Source: Scytalidium lignicola
Lineage: Eukaryota > Ascomycota > Leotiomycetes
Direction: 5' to 3'
NCBI GenBank assembly: GCA_002812745.2
Contig: NCSJ02000083.1
Location: 1 to 64,000, forward strand
DNA: 64,000 nt
Below the pieces are notes generated by a model. It made no database searches. It had not been told where the DNA came from and saw only the letters and a list, made by a program, of their open reading frames with translations. Positions 22,940-35,700 of the stretch are shown here, piece by piece. Made by a program: the position numbers and the translations under genes. Position 1 is the first letter of the stretch. Each line of letters opens with the position of its first letter.

Positions 22940-23689
22940 GCACATCTATCGCGCTGCTTACCATTCCTCACTCTTGCGCTGTGTTTATAACATGAGAATA
23001 GTTTGTATTCCAGACCTGTTTGCAAAGCTAAAGTTCAGTGCAGCCTAGGGTGCCTTCTACCTGGAGAGCCTCAAACATAACAATAAACTGACCCAATTTA
23101 TCAATTACTGGTAAAGAATCAGGTAGAATAGGATGTGAATAATAAGCTGCGTTAACGAGTCACGATCACCCTCTATCCTTTGATTTCTTTCATTCGTGCT
23201 GAAATTTACCAGAGCTGTCACATATACAGTCAAGACAAATGATGACCTATGAGAGCTCGAAACGAGATTTCGAATCTTACGTAGCTTGTCAGCGTAGTCC
23301 ACACGTGATATTTATGAATTGTCTGCACCGATGTCGGCGATTTCCAGCTTTGTCATCCATTTCAAGCCACACAACTCAGGCCACAAAATATTTTATCTCC
23401 GTGGGGAAAATTCGCTTATCCTGGTGGCTGAAATATAGCTAACCATAATTGCACTAGCGCGTAGAAAGTTACGGGACAAAACTAAAATCGTAGTTTGTCA
23501 GTGGGACGCCAATTTTGCATCTCCCTGTAATAGTTACTCCGTACTCGTTCTTCACTCGAACAAACTTTAAAGTCTGAAGACGACCAAATATGTTAAATCA
23601 GAAGACTGGCATTTAGAAGTAAATGTGCTTAAGGGTACTCTACTAATGCTCTGGTCTAGCTTGTTTAACAGAAACAATTGATCCTCACT
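22940..23689. other. Intergenic region
   Basis: Between the 3' ends of the HET-S-like gene (plus strand) and the tautomerase (minus strand). No gene, repeat or RNA was recognised. Confidence 0.4.
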
Positions 23690-24296
23690 TTAACCACCCC
23701 TTACAAACGCCAAGTCTTCCCTGGTCTCAATTTCTTCCAAGACAAATTTGAAGTCTTCATCACCAGCATCAGCCAGCCTTTTAAATTCCGGAAGGCTCTT
23801 CTTCATCCATTCCCTGTCTGTACCAGCCTATGGAAGGGAAATACAGTTAGTACAGTACATTAAAATGGTTAGCTTAAAAGAAGCAAGCCGAGTGGGTGAA
23901 AGAAACGAGATAACATACCGGCGGTACTAAGAACCCTGCCTCAATTCCCGTCCTGAGTGAGTCTTGTACAAAAACGCCTCTTAAATCGGTCGCGCCCTGC
24001 CCTTTCTTCCCGTTATTGACTACTTCATCCCATATCTTCACCACCTCGAAACTGATATGATTAAAGTCGCCGATAGTCCTTCCACCACCAGACCTAGCGA
24101 AGACCAAAACCATGTTAAAGTTCTTGCGTCTCCCACCGACAAAGGATTCGAATTTCGAAGCATTGGTAAAGAATACGTTGACGAACAAAGAAGGTGTAGC
24201 AAACTGGCGGCTGTGAAAGTAGGTAATCTTCTCTGCTATAGCAGCCTTCTGTTCGTTGGTGAGAGGCACGATATGGTGCACATTGTAGAGAGGCAT
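23690..24296 (-). CDS. cis-CaaD-like tautomerase superfamily protein
   Basis: Two exons, 24296-23919 and 23827-23690, around a 91-bp intron (GTATGT donor, CTAAC branch, ATAG acceptor) give 171 residues. The N-terminal Met is followed directly by Pro, the catalytic residue of tautomerases after Met removal. The rest (LYNVHHIVPLTNEQKAAIA, NVFFTNA, NMVLVFARSGGGRT, then REWMKKSLPEFKRLADAGDE) follows the fungal Tautomerase_3 (cis-3-chloroacrylic acid dehalogenase-like) pattern. Typical members are about 150 residues, so the length is slightly above usual. The natural substrate is unknown for most fungal members. The gene looks intact. Confidence 0.8.
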
Positions 24297-25330
24297 TTCA
24301 GCGTTGTTTGATCAACAAGGAATAGTATGCTGTGTTCTCTTAGATAGAAAGTTAAGATGTTTGTTCTAGTATGATCAAATAAAGTAATGATGGGTGGTGA
24401 GAATTAAGATTCGAAAGCGTGTGAATGCTTATTTACATCGCCACGTGGAAACTTTCTTTACTAGTATAATATCCTCGGCCAGAACGGTAAAGCTCGGCAG
24501 ATTTCTAATGTGATCTTTTTGGAGATTAGTATTGCCAGCGTTATAATATCTCGATATGCTAGTCCGATAGTCTCCGGGACGACGCCTTTTGTTATTGGTT
24601 AGGTCCTCGGACCGTTACACATGGGTTCGTCACAAGACAATTTCTGCAATAGCTATTCTTTACCAGAGACGTCATTTACTTTTGGTACATGCGGCACTAT
24701 ATCACCAGCCTTGGCGTGCTTGGTAAATGCGGTATATCCTCAACCTTGGTAAATCACGCGGTATATTTGTGTGATGTAGTGGATCGAGACCGACAATTTG
24801 CCAAAGACGGTCAAACTCTCGCAATCAAAGCCCGATCTTGTAAGCAGTATTAATAATATCTCTGGTTTCAACAGCATCGTCGATTGGTAACAATATGATT
24901 GAAATCTAAAAGTATGTTGATGTTTTCTGGTGTATTCAGCTGACGTTGAGTGCGGTCCGGGATTAGTGATGGCGATGTTCGTCGGCGTTATATCATTTCT
25001 CGCTACACTGGGTAAAGGATATGTTCCGTCCACTTGATTTATTCATGAATCAGGCAGTTAGCTCATCAACAAGATAATCGATGATCTAGACCATCCATCG
25101 GCGATAAAACTCTTGAATAGGAGAAATTTATGTCTGGGTTGGAATAGATGTATTATTCACTACGCTCTAAGTAAATATATTTAAAGACTGAGCAATTTCC
25201 AGATCATAAACTTCATTATCATTCAATACATCATTGAATACATCATTGAATACATCACTTCTACTTCTGTAAACAAACTTTAATCTCGTAGCCACGAGTC
25301 AACAAGTCCTATCAATACTCTTTCATCATC
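24297..25330. other. Intergenic region upstream of tautomerase and aldehyde dehydrogenase
   Basis: A divergent promoter region of about 1 kb. It holds a small tandem repeat at 25225-25257 and no gene I can support. Confidence 0.4.
25225..25257. repeat. 12-bp tandem repeat aatacatcattg, 2.75 copies
   Basis: Two exact copies and a 9-bp partial, 75-105 bp before the aldehyde dehydrogenase ATG, thus probably in its promoter or leader. Confidence 0.8.
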
Positions 25331-26969
25331 ATGTCGAAAGTCTCTTTTGAATCGTTTGCGAACGTCATTGACGGAAAACTTCGCTATGGGACGGCCACAG
25401 CGCATGCGATTGACCCCTCTACTGGCAAAAACAATTGGGGGATTCCCGTCGCTACAGCTCAGGATCTTGAGGATGCTGTTACTTCTGCTAAGAAAGCTTA
25501 TGTGCTATGGTCGGCTAAACCTTGGTCAGAACGCGCAGTAGCAGTCGGACGTCTTGGTCAAGTCTTAGTGGACTATAGGGAGGAAATGTTATTATTGTTG
25601 ATGAAGGAGGCTGGAAAGCCTGTACGTATGCTATATTTGATACATTTGTGTGTGTACTGAAGTTATCTAGAGGCTAGCTGCTGAGGTTGAACTTGACTTT
25701 GCTCGTGACTTTTTTCACTTTTACGGTAAGCATGACAAAAGGAAATTTCACATACTGCGCTAACAATGATTATATAGCCGGCCAACAGCCTCTTGGAGAT
25801 GAGGTGGTCCAGGATGACAACGAGCTTCGTCTCACTCAATATCATGTGCCACTTGGAGTTGTTGGAGCCATCGTGCCTTTCAACTTCCCTCTTGCTCTGG
25901 CGGCTGGTAAGATTGCTGCAGCATTACTCATAGGTAATACAATCATTGTTAAGCCTTCACGCACCACTCCATATAGCATTTTGAAGTTAGCCGACATTGC
26001 ACGACAATTCCTTCCTCCAGGAGTTTTCCAAGCCTTGAGCGGAGAAAGTTCTATAGGGCCGTTGATCACTAAGCATCCTGGCATCGCCAAGATAGCCTTT
26101 ACAGGGTCAACTGAAGCTGGCAAAAAAATTATGTTAGCTGCAAGCGAGACGCTGAAAGCGATCACGCTTGAACTGGGAGGCAATAGCCCGTCCATCATCT
26201 GCCCTGACGTGGACATCTCCAAGATTGTAGTCGAAGTCGCGAAAGGGGCTTTCTTCAACTCTGGCCAATTTTGCCTTGCATCTAAGAGAATATTCGTTCA
26301 TGAGAGTATCTATAAAGAGTTCCTAGATGCTTTTACAGCTCTTCTTCGCACTTGGAAGGCCGGACCTGCTTTCGCAAGCGATACTGTGCTCGGTCCCGTT
26401 CAGAACAAGATGCAATATGATGTCGTTGTTGATTTCATTGAAGACTGCAAGAAAAAAGGCTATAAGTTTGCACTGGGTGGTGGCCCGTTGGGGCCCGTTG
26501 GGCGGAGATGGCTATGTCATCCAGCCTACTGTTATTGACAACCCACCAGACTCAGCACTGATCGTGACTGAGGAGCCATTTGGTAAGTTATTCCTTTTGC
26601 GTACCCCACCCACCTTACAGCCATTACTTAATAGTAGGCACACTTGAAATCTGGCTAACAGGTACGAAAGGCCCCATCGTCCCCATCCAGTCATGGAAGA
26701 CTGAAGATGAAGTCATCGCTCGGGTTAACAACACCTTATTAGGACTTGGCGGAACAGTGTGGTCAGCGGATATAAAAAGAGCTGAGAGGCTCGCTCAAAG
26801 TATTGAGTCTGGGACGATCTGGATCAACAGCTCAGAGGTTCCTTTGCCTCAAGAATACATGAGTGGTTGGAAAGAAAGTGGTGTCGGCGGAGAGTGGGGT
26901 CGCAAAGGCCTTTTCTCATACTGCCAAGTTAAAACTGTCCACCACTACAAGACAAACGTTGGCAAGTAG
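25331..26969 (+). pseudogene. Aldehyde dehydrogenase broken by a 10-bp tandem duplication
   Basis: Four exons: 25331-25621, 25671-25725, 25778-26582 and 26671-26969. The introns of 49, 52 and 88 bp have good fungal signals. The protein shows NAD-binding GNTIIVKPSRTTP, FTGSTEAGKK, general-base Glu in LELGG (residue 247) and the catalytic Cys in GQFCLAS (residue 281). The end has EEPFGPIVP and SGVGGEWGRKG. At 26482-26501 ggcccgttgg occurs twice in a row. The total coding length is 1450; without one copy it is 1440, a multiple of three, equal to 479 residues, the usual family size. With both copies the frame is lost at about residue 358 and ends at once, removing the C-terminal third. The family oxidises aldehydes to acids with NAD(P). 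The substrate cannot be told; the vanillin/salicylaldehyde type is possible. Confidence 0.85.
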
Positions 26970-27440
26970 CCTCAGATTAGGTAGCTACGTTTATTATGGT
27001 GTCCAAGGTCCGTAATAGATTAAGATAAGATAGACAAATATAAGATTATATATGGACTATCATGTAGCCCATTCATCTCAGAATTCACCAGGTTGTGCTT
27101 AATGTTACCATGGCGATCAAGATTTATTACTTTGAACTCTTTAGGTATGTCTGAGCTTTTTGTCGTCTCCTACTTAATACGGACGTTGCTGTGACGGTAC
27201 AGCGGATGAACGAGGTCAATTGAGACTTGGGTAAAGTTATTGTTTACACAGAGGGAAGAGGATTTAAGGAGAGCACTGGCTTAAAGTATAGTGTATAATA
27301 ATGTGCAAGAAGATGAGACTATTAATAGAGTATTAAAGTTACTATCACATATGGTAACTCTTTATTTCATCTCTCTTGAAGTCTGACACTTTCCGTCTCT
27401 TGTTTTGTTAGTTTGGGCTTTATAGTGTTTCAATGGAATT
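26970..27440. other. Intergenic region at the edge of the gene island
   Basis: 3' flank of the aldehyde dehydrogenase; no gene recognised. It ends at a homopolymer tract. Confidence 0.4.
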
Positions 27441-27476
27441 CCCCCCCCCCCCCCCCCCCTTTTTTTTTTTTTTTTT
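27441..27476. repeat. C19-T17 homopolymer tract
   Basis: Nineteen C followed by seventeen T, exactly where the sequence changes from gene-island composition to AT-rich transposon DNA. It may be a real slippage tract, a transposon tail or an assembly join. Confidence 0.9.
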
Positions 27477-30400
27477 GTAAGCTAGTCCTGATTAGGTAGT
27501 AAGAACAAGTAAAGCTCTTACAACTTTACCCTCTTACCTTTATTCGTATAACAACTATAGAATAGTATAATGAGTATATTATGTATAATTGTGTATTGTA
27601 CTTTGTATTACAAGTGAACTGATAATAAACAATTAAATATGTTAAACATTATAATTAAGAAATCTATCATCTAAGACAACTCTTTATTTAAAAGAAAACT
27701 TAATAAAAAAGGATCTTTTAAGAAAAGGATAAGTTAAAAGAAGTTTAAGAAAATAATATTAATAGATTATAATAACCTTATAAATCTAGATATTATTAAA
27801 AAAGAATATTTATAAAAGAAGAAAATCTTATTAAAAAAATTAAAAAAAACAAAAAAAAAGAACTTTTGTTATTAATATAGATTACCAAGATATATAACAT
27901 TATTATATTAAAAGAATAAACCTTTTAAAAAGAAGAAGAAAATCATTATAACTAAAGTAAATTTAACNAAACAAAAAACAATTAACAAAAGAAGAATTAA
28001 AAGAAAGAAGGATATATATATAATTNAAAAGACTTATAAATCAAGGAAACAAAATACCCTTTAATTAATAATATAAATAAACTTTAAATTAAAAAAAGAA
28101 TAATTTTATAAAGTTTAAATTCTAAAAGTAATCATTTAAGATAAAGTTAGAAAGTTATTCAGATAAAGTAAATATAATAAAAATCAAGAATTATCCTTAA
28201 ACTAATATATTAGATTAGAATACTTGTAAAAGTNAAAAATCAAGTTATTATAAGAATTTAAAATAACAAAGTTAAGTAAATTAAATATATNAAAAAACTA
28301 TTTGAATATTAAGACAATTCTTAATATTATTAACTATGAAAAATCATTAAATAGTATTTGAAGAAACTCTTATAACTATAGATTAAGTTTAAAAGGTAAA
28401 TAATATACTTAAAGTATTCCTTAAGAATAAACAAAATGATAAGAGTATAAATTAAACAAAGTCTACTAATTTAACAAAGAATATCTTGAAGAAAAAATTA
28501 AAGTTATTAATTATATTACAAAATATAATATTAAACAAGGTTAAAACTTAATNAAAAGTCAATAGTATATAAAAAAGAAAAAACTCTTCTACAAGACAAT
28601 TAACCTTGTAAAAGACACCTTTTATAAAAATATAAAGGTTATAATCAACTTTAAGAGTAGTATAAATTTAATATTAATACAAAAGGTAAAAGAATTTAAA
28701 ATTTATATTATTATCAAGTTAATAAAATACTTAATCAAAATAGTTAACAAAACCTTTGTAAAAGAAGAGGTTAAAGTAAAGATTAAACCTTATGTTATAA
28801 TTATAAAAGATTATAAGAAAACAATTAAATTTAATGTTATTAACATTAAGAAGTATAACATAATTCTAAGGTTATTATAAATNAAAAAATTATAATCTTA
28901 AAATTAACTAAACTATTTATAAAATAAGGTTTATAAAATATTAATATAACAAGATGGATAACTTAAGACTTATAAAAGTATACAATGTTATAATAAATAA
29001 CAAAGAAGACTTAAGAGAAGCTTTAACTTTATACCCTTAAATACTAGAATAGTATAAGGAATTTGAAGAATTATTTATAGCATAACTTAAAGATATAATA
29101 TTACTAGAACATTATAAATAAGATTATAAAATACCATTGGAAAAAGGATTTAAACTACTTTTCAAACTTATATATTCTATTAACCTAACATAAGATATAA
29201 TCACCAAAGAGTAATTAGATAAGATAATAACAAAAGGATTTATAAAAAAGTTATAATTATTATATAAAACATCTTTAATATTTATACTAAAAGTAAGAAA
29301 CTCTTAAAAAAAACCTTATAAAGATTATAAAAGAATTAATATAAGAATAATACTTAACTAGTACTTATTATCTTTCATATTAATTATAAAAGATAAGTTA
29401 ATAAGAGTTATAATCTTTATTAAGTTAAACTTTTAAGTAAGTTTTAATTTAATTAAGATAAAAGAAGGTAAAGAATAAAAAACAATTATATAAACAAAAT
29501 ACAAATTGTTTAAGAGCTTAATTATACTATTCAAGCTTATTAATGCTTTAACTATTATACAAATAGTCAACAACAAGATTATTAAGGAATTTCTAGACAA
29601 ATTCATAATAATATATTTAGATAACATTTTAATATACTTAAAAACAAAGGAAGAATATAAAGAATATATTGTAAATTAATTAAATATAAATTTCATGTTA
29701 AAGAAGTTAAGTTCTTAAAGGAAATCATTATTATTACTAAGTTTAAAATAAATTTAAAGAAGATTAAAGTAATTAAAGACTAAGTTAAACTAAAGAACAT
29801 TAAGGATATATAATCTTTTTTAAGATTAATTAATTATTATAAGTAGTATATTAAGGATTATATAATAATCATTAAACTACTTATATCTTTAATAAAGAAA
29901 GATAAGTTATTTATATAAAACCAAAAAAGACAAGAAGCTTTTTAAAAGTTAAAAGATGCTTTTGAAGATTAAGTATTAATATAGCTTAAACTAGAAAAAC
30001 CATTTTGAATAAAAACAAACATATTAAATTATATACTTAAAATAATACTTAGTTAACAAGATGATAAAATGAAATAAAGATTAATAGTATTTTATTTTAA
30101 GAAGTTCATTCTAACTGAACTAAATTATAAAATATATAATAAGAAATTATTAACTATTGTAAACTTATTTAAGAAATAACAAGTTTACTTAGTAAAGGTT
30201 AAACATAAAATNAAAAGTTCTAATTAATTATNAAAAACTTAGTTTACTTTATTATAATAAAAGAGTTAAACAAACAATAAGTGAAATAAGTAAAATTATT
30301 AGTAAATTACAATTTTTATATTTATTATGTTAAAGGATTTAAGAATATTAAGGCAAATACTCTTAATNAAAAAACTAAAATTCATAAGGAATAATATATA

Positions 30401-32453
30401 TAAGTTAAAAGTTATCTTAAAGGAAGAAGGCTAAGACTTGGTATTCAAGTATATATAAATTAACAAGGTAATAAGAATTATAAACAATGAATAATTAAAG
30501 AAAATCTAAAACAAGATAAAAGTAAAGAAAGAAAGGATAAGCTTTTTCAAAGAAAAGAACTTAAACACCTTTATAAGTTATTATAATAAAAGGAAAAGCT
30601 AAAGATAAGAACTTTATAAGTTAAGCATTTAGATTTATAATAAAAAAACTAGTTATATTAAATACTTTAGCCAAGAAATTCATTAAAGAATAATATAAGT
30701 TATTAGTATACAAATACTAAAGAATCAACAAGACTAAGGATAAGATTTAATAAGAATTTTATGTTTATAAGTTAAAACAAGTTATTAATAAAATTATCAA
30801 AGAATATAACATTTATAACAAAAGTAAAAATTAGTAAAAATTATTATATAAACAATTATAATCATTAAGAATACTTAAAAGATTATAACAATTTATATCT
30901 TAAGACTTTATTATCAAGTTTTTACTATCTTGAACAGAATAAAGAAACCTTGATATTAATTAATATAATATAATATTAATAATAGTTAACAAATTAACAA
31001 GGTTTGTATTAATGTTATTATTTAAAGAGTTATAAACAGTAAAAGACCTTATAAGAGTATTCTTAAGACATATAATAATAAACTATAAACTTTTAAAAAA
31101 ATAGTATTAAATAAGGATAAGTTGTTTATGTTGAAATTCTAGGAAACTTTGATAAATCTTATAAGAATAAAGTAAAAGTTATTAATAACTTTTTATCCTT
31201 AAACAAATAAACAAACAGAACAAGTTAATATTATAATTAAAACATACTTATACTATTATATTAATTATAAGCAAGATAATTAAACAAGATTGTTGTTATT
31301 AACATAATTAGTATATAACAATTTAAAAAAGCAAAATTATTAAAGTTATATTATTCTACACAACTTATAAACATAAGCTTAATATAAGTTATATTATNAA
31401 AAAGGCTTTAAAATATTAATAAGATAACAAAAGAAAGAATAAAGAATATTCAAGAAATTCAAGAGTAACTTAAAGTTAATATTAAATTTGTAAAATAAAG
31501 AAATATATATTATTATAACAAGAAACATAATATAAAACTTATATTAAAGAAAAGGAATAAAGTTTACCTTTTATAAAAAAATATTAAGATAATAAAACTA
31601 AGTAATAAGTTAGATTACAAGAAATTAAGACTATTCAAGATTGAAAAGAAATATAACAAGTTATCTTTTTGTTTAAAATTACTTAAGAAATAAAGAATAC
31701 ATTTAGTTTTCTATATATTATTATTAAAACTAATACTTGAAAATACATTATTAATACTAAATGTAAATATCAAAATGAACTTAAAAGAAAAATAAAATAT
31801 AAAAGAAATATTAGATTATAAACAATATCAGAATAAGTTACAGTATTTGATAAAATGGTTAAACTATTTAAAATCAGAAAACTTATAAGAATTAATAAGG
31901 AATCTTATTAATTATTATAAGAAGCTTAAGGATTATAAGAAAAGGAATTGAGAAGTTGATTTAATTCTTAAAAACTAAACTTAAATATTAAGAGTTTTAT
32001 ATTTTAAGAAGAGTTTACTATTATAAGCTTATTATGTAAAAGCTTAATAAGAGTAATATTAACCTTCTTCAGAGAACTCTTGTTTTTCTTATATTCTTGT
32101 TCTTCAATAACCTTTAACTTATTTATAATCAAGTTAGTCTTGCTCTTTCACCAAGGATTACAAGTTATATGAAGAAGGATTACAAGTATTATAAGATTAT
32201 TCAAGATAAATATACTTATTACATTTAGAAGAACTTTTAAAGATTATATAATCTTAAGAGTTATAAGAATAAAAAGAACAAAGTATAGTTGAATTATTAG
32301 TCTTTTCGATTAAAAGAGTTAACTTAAATTGTTCTTTGTATTTCTTAGAATATATAAGTAATATAATGAAAAGGAAGAAAGGTTTAGATTTCCTTATGAT
32401 ATTATTTCCTTATAATTAAGTGTTAAGATAACATTAAGCTAAAAAGGAGATAA
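27477..32453 (+). mobile_element. Ty3/Gypsy chromovirus-like element, internal region, RIP-degraded
   Basis: Read across stops, the plus strand has Gypsy pol in the usual order. The RT runs from about 29150 (GFIKKL, YKDYKRINIRIILN, FNLIKIKEGKE) to the catalytic box IYLDNILIY at 29611. RNase H lies near 30000-30200 (FYFKKFILTELNYKIYNKK). Integrase is at about 30890-31260. A chromodomain-like block (KLQYLIKWLNYL) is near 31830-31870, which suggests a chromovirus. A polypurine tract aaaaaggagataa abuts the 3' LTR. No 5' LTR is recognised, so the left end is truncated or unrecognisable. There is no intact ORF. Confidence 0.85.
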
Positions 32454-32499
32454 TGTTATAACCTTTTTATTTAAAGGCTTAAAGCTTAATAATACTAAT
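32454..32499 (+). mobile_element. First 46 bp of the 3' LTR of the preceding Gypsy element
   Basis: Starts tgttataacctttttattta directly after the polypurine tract. It closely resembles the first 50 bp of the LTR at 45800. It is cut at 32500 by the second Gypsy element. Confidence 0.65.
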
Positions 32500-32743
32500 T
32501 GTTATAAACTGAGTCTAGGGTAAAGACAGTGAATTATAATCAAGAAGGTAATAATACTAACAATTAAGCTTGTTCTATTCTTTAAACTAATTCTTGAAGA
32601 ATTCAAATTATAATAGCTCTTTAGGTTACCCTTATATATGTTGAGTCTTATACACTCTCAAAGTAAGCCTTTATCTTAATACTTTATTCATGTGCTTAAT
32701 GTATTATGTACACTTCTTAAGCTTTGCAATCCAGGCTTTAACA
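32500..32743 (-). mobile_element. 3' LTR of second Gypsy element (RIP-mutated copy)
   Basis: A 244-bp block running tgttataaactgagtctagg to tttaaca. It matches 40565-40763 over about 200 bp with mostly C/T and G/A differences. On the minus strand it is preceded by the polypurine tract agaaggagggataa, which fixes the orientation. Confidence 0.8.
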
Positions 32744-35700
32744 TTATCCCTCCTTCTTAAAGCTCTTGTCCTCAAGAGTTATAAGCCTTTGGCATCCTCT
32801 AATACTTCTCCTAAAGTCTATAAATATAAAGATCATTCTTGAATCCTATACTTCTTTCAAATGTGAAGGTCTTAAAATAATATCTTTATTCAATAACTTG
32901 ATATTATAATACCTTTAAGTTAGTATACTTCTTTAGTATTCTTTTGATGTTATAGTATATAAATCTCTTATACTAATAATAGACTTTACATATGTATGCA
33001 AACATAACTTTACTATTTCTCTTATGCTTTCTGGTTGTTAGCTTTTTTAGTCTTTCTGAAGAGGTATAAGTCTTAAGTAAAGATCTAATGTTTTACTTAC
33101 TTCCTTTTGTTATTAATAATATAAAGTCAAATAAAGTAAATACAAAATGCTTAAACATAACAAATATAAAGTTATTCTCAATGTTAAACTTTTTGATTAT
33201 AATTAAATGTAAGTATTCTTTTAATATAATAATCTTATAAAGTAATTCTTAGATTATTATAAAATTAAGTAAAGATTAATAAATATTCTAAAGTTCTTAA
33301 ATAAGTAAAGTACAATATATAATTATTAGTATTTCCAGAGGTTTATATAAACTTCTTTTATTATTTCTTTTCTTCTTCTTTTCTCTTTTTATTACTTTAT
33401 CTATTACCTTTATAAGATAAGTTTTCCTCTTCTTTAATTCTTTAAAGTTTGAAGTTAAGCTTTAAGTAATATTGTACAAATACTTGTCTTATCATTTATT
33501 GTTCTTTACTTTTAATTATAATTATGTAAGTACTTTACTTTTCTCCTTTTTACCCTTCTTTCCTTTAATATATTAAAAGCTCTTTAACTAACTTTTATAA
33601 TCTTTCTTGTTAAATCTCTTAGCTTTTAAGTAAGTTTCCTTTGTTCACCTTTGCTAACTCTTTAACTAACATGTAATTAACTTATTATGATTAAAAATAT
33701 AAAAAACTTATATATTCTTGTTGTTTATAATATAACAAGTCTTTATTTACTTAACTTAACTTTAAATATCTTATTCTATAAACTAATAACAAGTGTGAAA
33801 AGTATACTTATAAGTATAAAAAAGTATAGAAAAGTTCTTAAGGAGTATTACCATTATATGAATAAGTTACTTTAACTTATTGACTAAGTAATAATAAGTA
33901 ATATTATGATTATTATTACTCTTTAAGTAATATAATATGAATATACTAAATATATTAAGAATATACTTCACTAAGAAATCAAGAAGGAAAAGATAGATAA
34001 TAATAAGTTAAGCATAATTAATAAGATCTTGAAAAATGTTAATAATTACCTTAAAGCTTTAAATAATATTATTTAAGAGATAATAAGTATTTTTTCTTCT
34101 TTTTCTTTTAGTTAATATATTGTTAATGTTTTACAAGTAAATCTTTTTAACAATAATATATCCTTTGATAAAGATGTATTCTCTTTGGAGAATATTAAGT
34201 TGAGCAAGTTNAAAAAAGTCAAATAATAATAATAATAATAGTTTTCTTATTCTTTTAATTTATTGTCTTACTTGCTCTTGTCTTTTAAAAGTACAAGGAG
34301 GTAATGTCTTTGTTATTCCTTGTTATTACTTTGCTTACTTTATTAACAAGCATTTTAAGTTAATAATGCTTGTCTTAATCTTAGTCCTTAATATAATACT
34401 CCTTATTAACCTTGTACTTAGTCCTCCCTTTACCTTTTCAAGGTATTATCTTTAGTTCAAAGATGATAAGTTTACAACTTCTCTTGTTTAACTTAGTAGC
34501 CTTGTTAATAGTGATAGTGATAACAGTGAAAATGGTAATAATAATAACAAAGGTAATAAAGAGGGTAATAACCTTTTGTTGAAGAAGAGGAAGTATAAGT
34601 ATAAGAGTACTTATAAGTATTATTACTAAGTAGATAACTCTTTACCTTTAAACATTTTAATCTTAATTTAACCTTTTTTACTTCTTACCCCTTTTCCTTA
34701 TAACTTTTTGTTATGTTGATTTTAAGGAGGTTATTTCTTTTATAAGTAATTATTTATATTGTTTTCTATACTCTTCAAGTTTCTTCACAATGTTTTACAA
34801 GTACTTTAATAACTCTTAAGTATCTTCTGCTAATGAGAATCCTTTTTACCTTACAAGATATTACTAAGTTTTATTCTTCTTAACTTTATGATTTAAGATA
34901 ACTTTGACTTCTTACTCATTTTTACCATTAACAGCCTTTTCTTTTAAGAACTTTAATGTTATGTTAAATTTATAATAATATAGTTTAAGAAGGAATACAT
35001 AGAAGACTAAGTATACTCTTATTTTAAGGGGTAACTTCAGTTTATACATAAGGTTATTGCTTATAACCTAGATTATCTTTAATAATCTTAGATATTAATC
35101 TGATAACTTTTTACTAAGTCTTTACTATTGTAAATTCTTCATAGATATTATTACAAAATCGTTTATCTTAAATGTTATTAGCTTTTATTTTTTGTTATAA
35201 TACTTCTTTTATACTTTTATAACTTCTTATCATCACTTTGTCATTGTTTCTCTTTCNTTTTTATAATATTTCTATCTTTTCTTATATAATAATTGCTTTC
35301 TCCTTTATAATGTTGTCCTTGACATTAACTTAGATTTCAAGGTTATAATTATATATATTATGAAAAGGAGTCATGTTGATAGTATTATAAACATTATTAT
35401 TATATATAAATTTTGTAAGAGTTAACTTTGATGTTTAGTCATCTTACTTATATAAACAAAACATTTGTAAATAATGTTCTAATGTTTGATTCTAGACTTT
35501 TATCTATTTATCATTTAAAGGTAAAATGCTGTTGATAAGTATTTTTACACTTATAAGTAAAAACATAAAGAGGCTTAGAACTTATTAGTAAATTAAAGTC
35601 CTTAGTCTAAGATTATACTCTTCAAGGTATTAAAATCTTTAACAATATACTGTAAAAATAGCTTTGTTAATTCTAGTATTATAATTGTCTTCTTATAAGG

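Noticed and set aside
24740..25033. 97-codon minus-strand ORF between tautomerase and aldehyde dehydrogenase
   Set aside because: No recognisable motif and unlikely composition; probably chance.
33687..33875. Small ORFs in AT-rich blocks (also at 29433, 53214, 53937, 59603, 61684, 62531)
   Set aside because: Low-complexity by-products of AT-rich transposon DNA, not genes in their own right.
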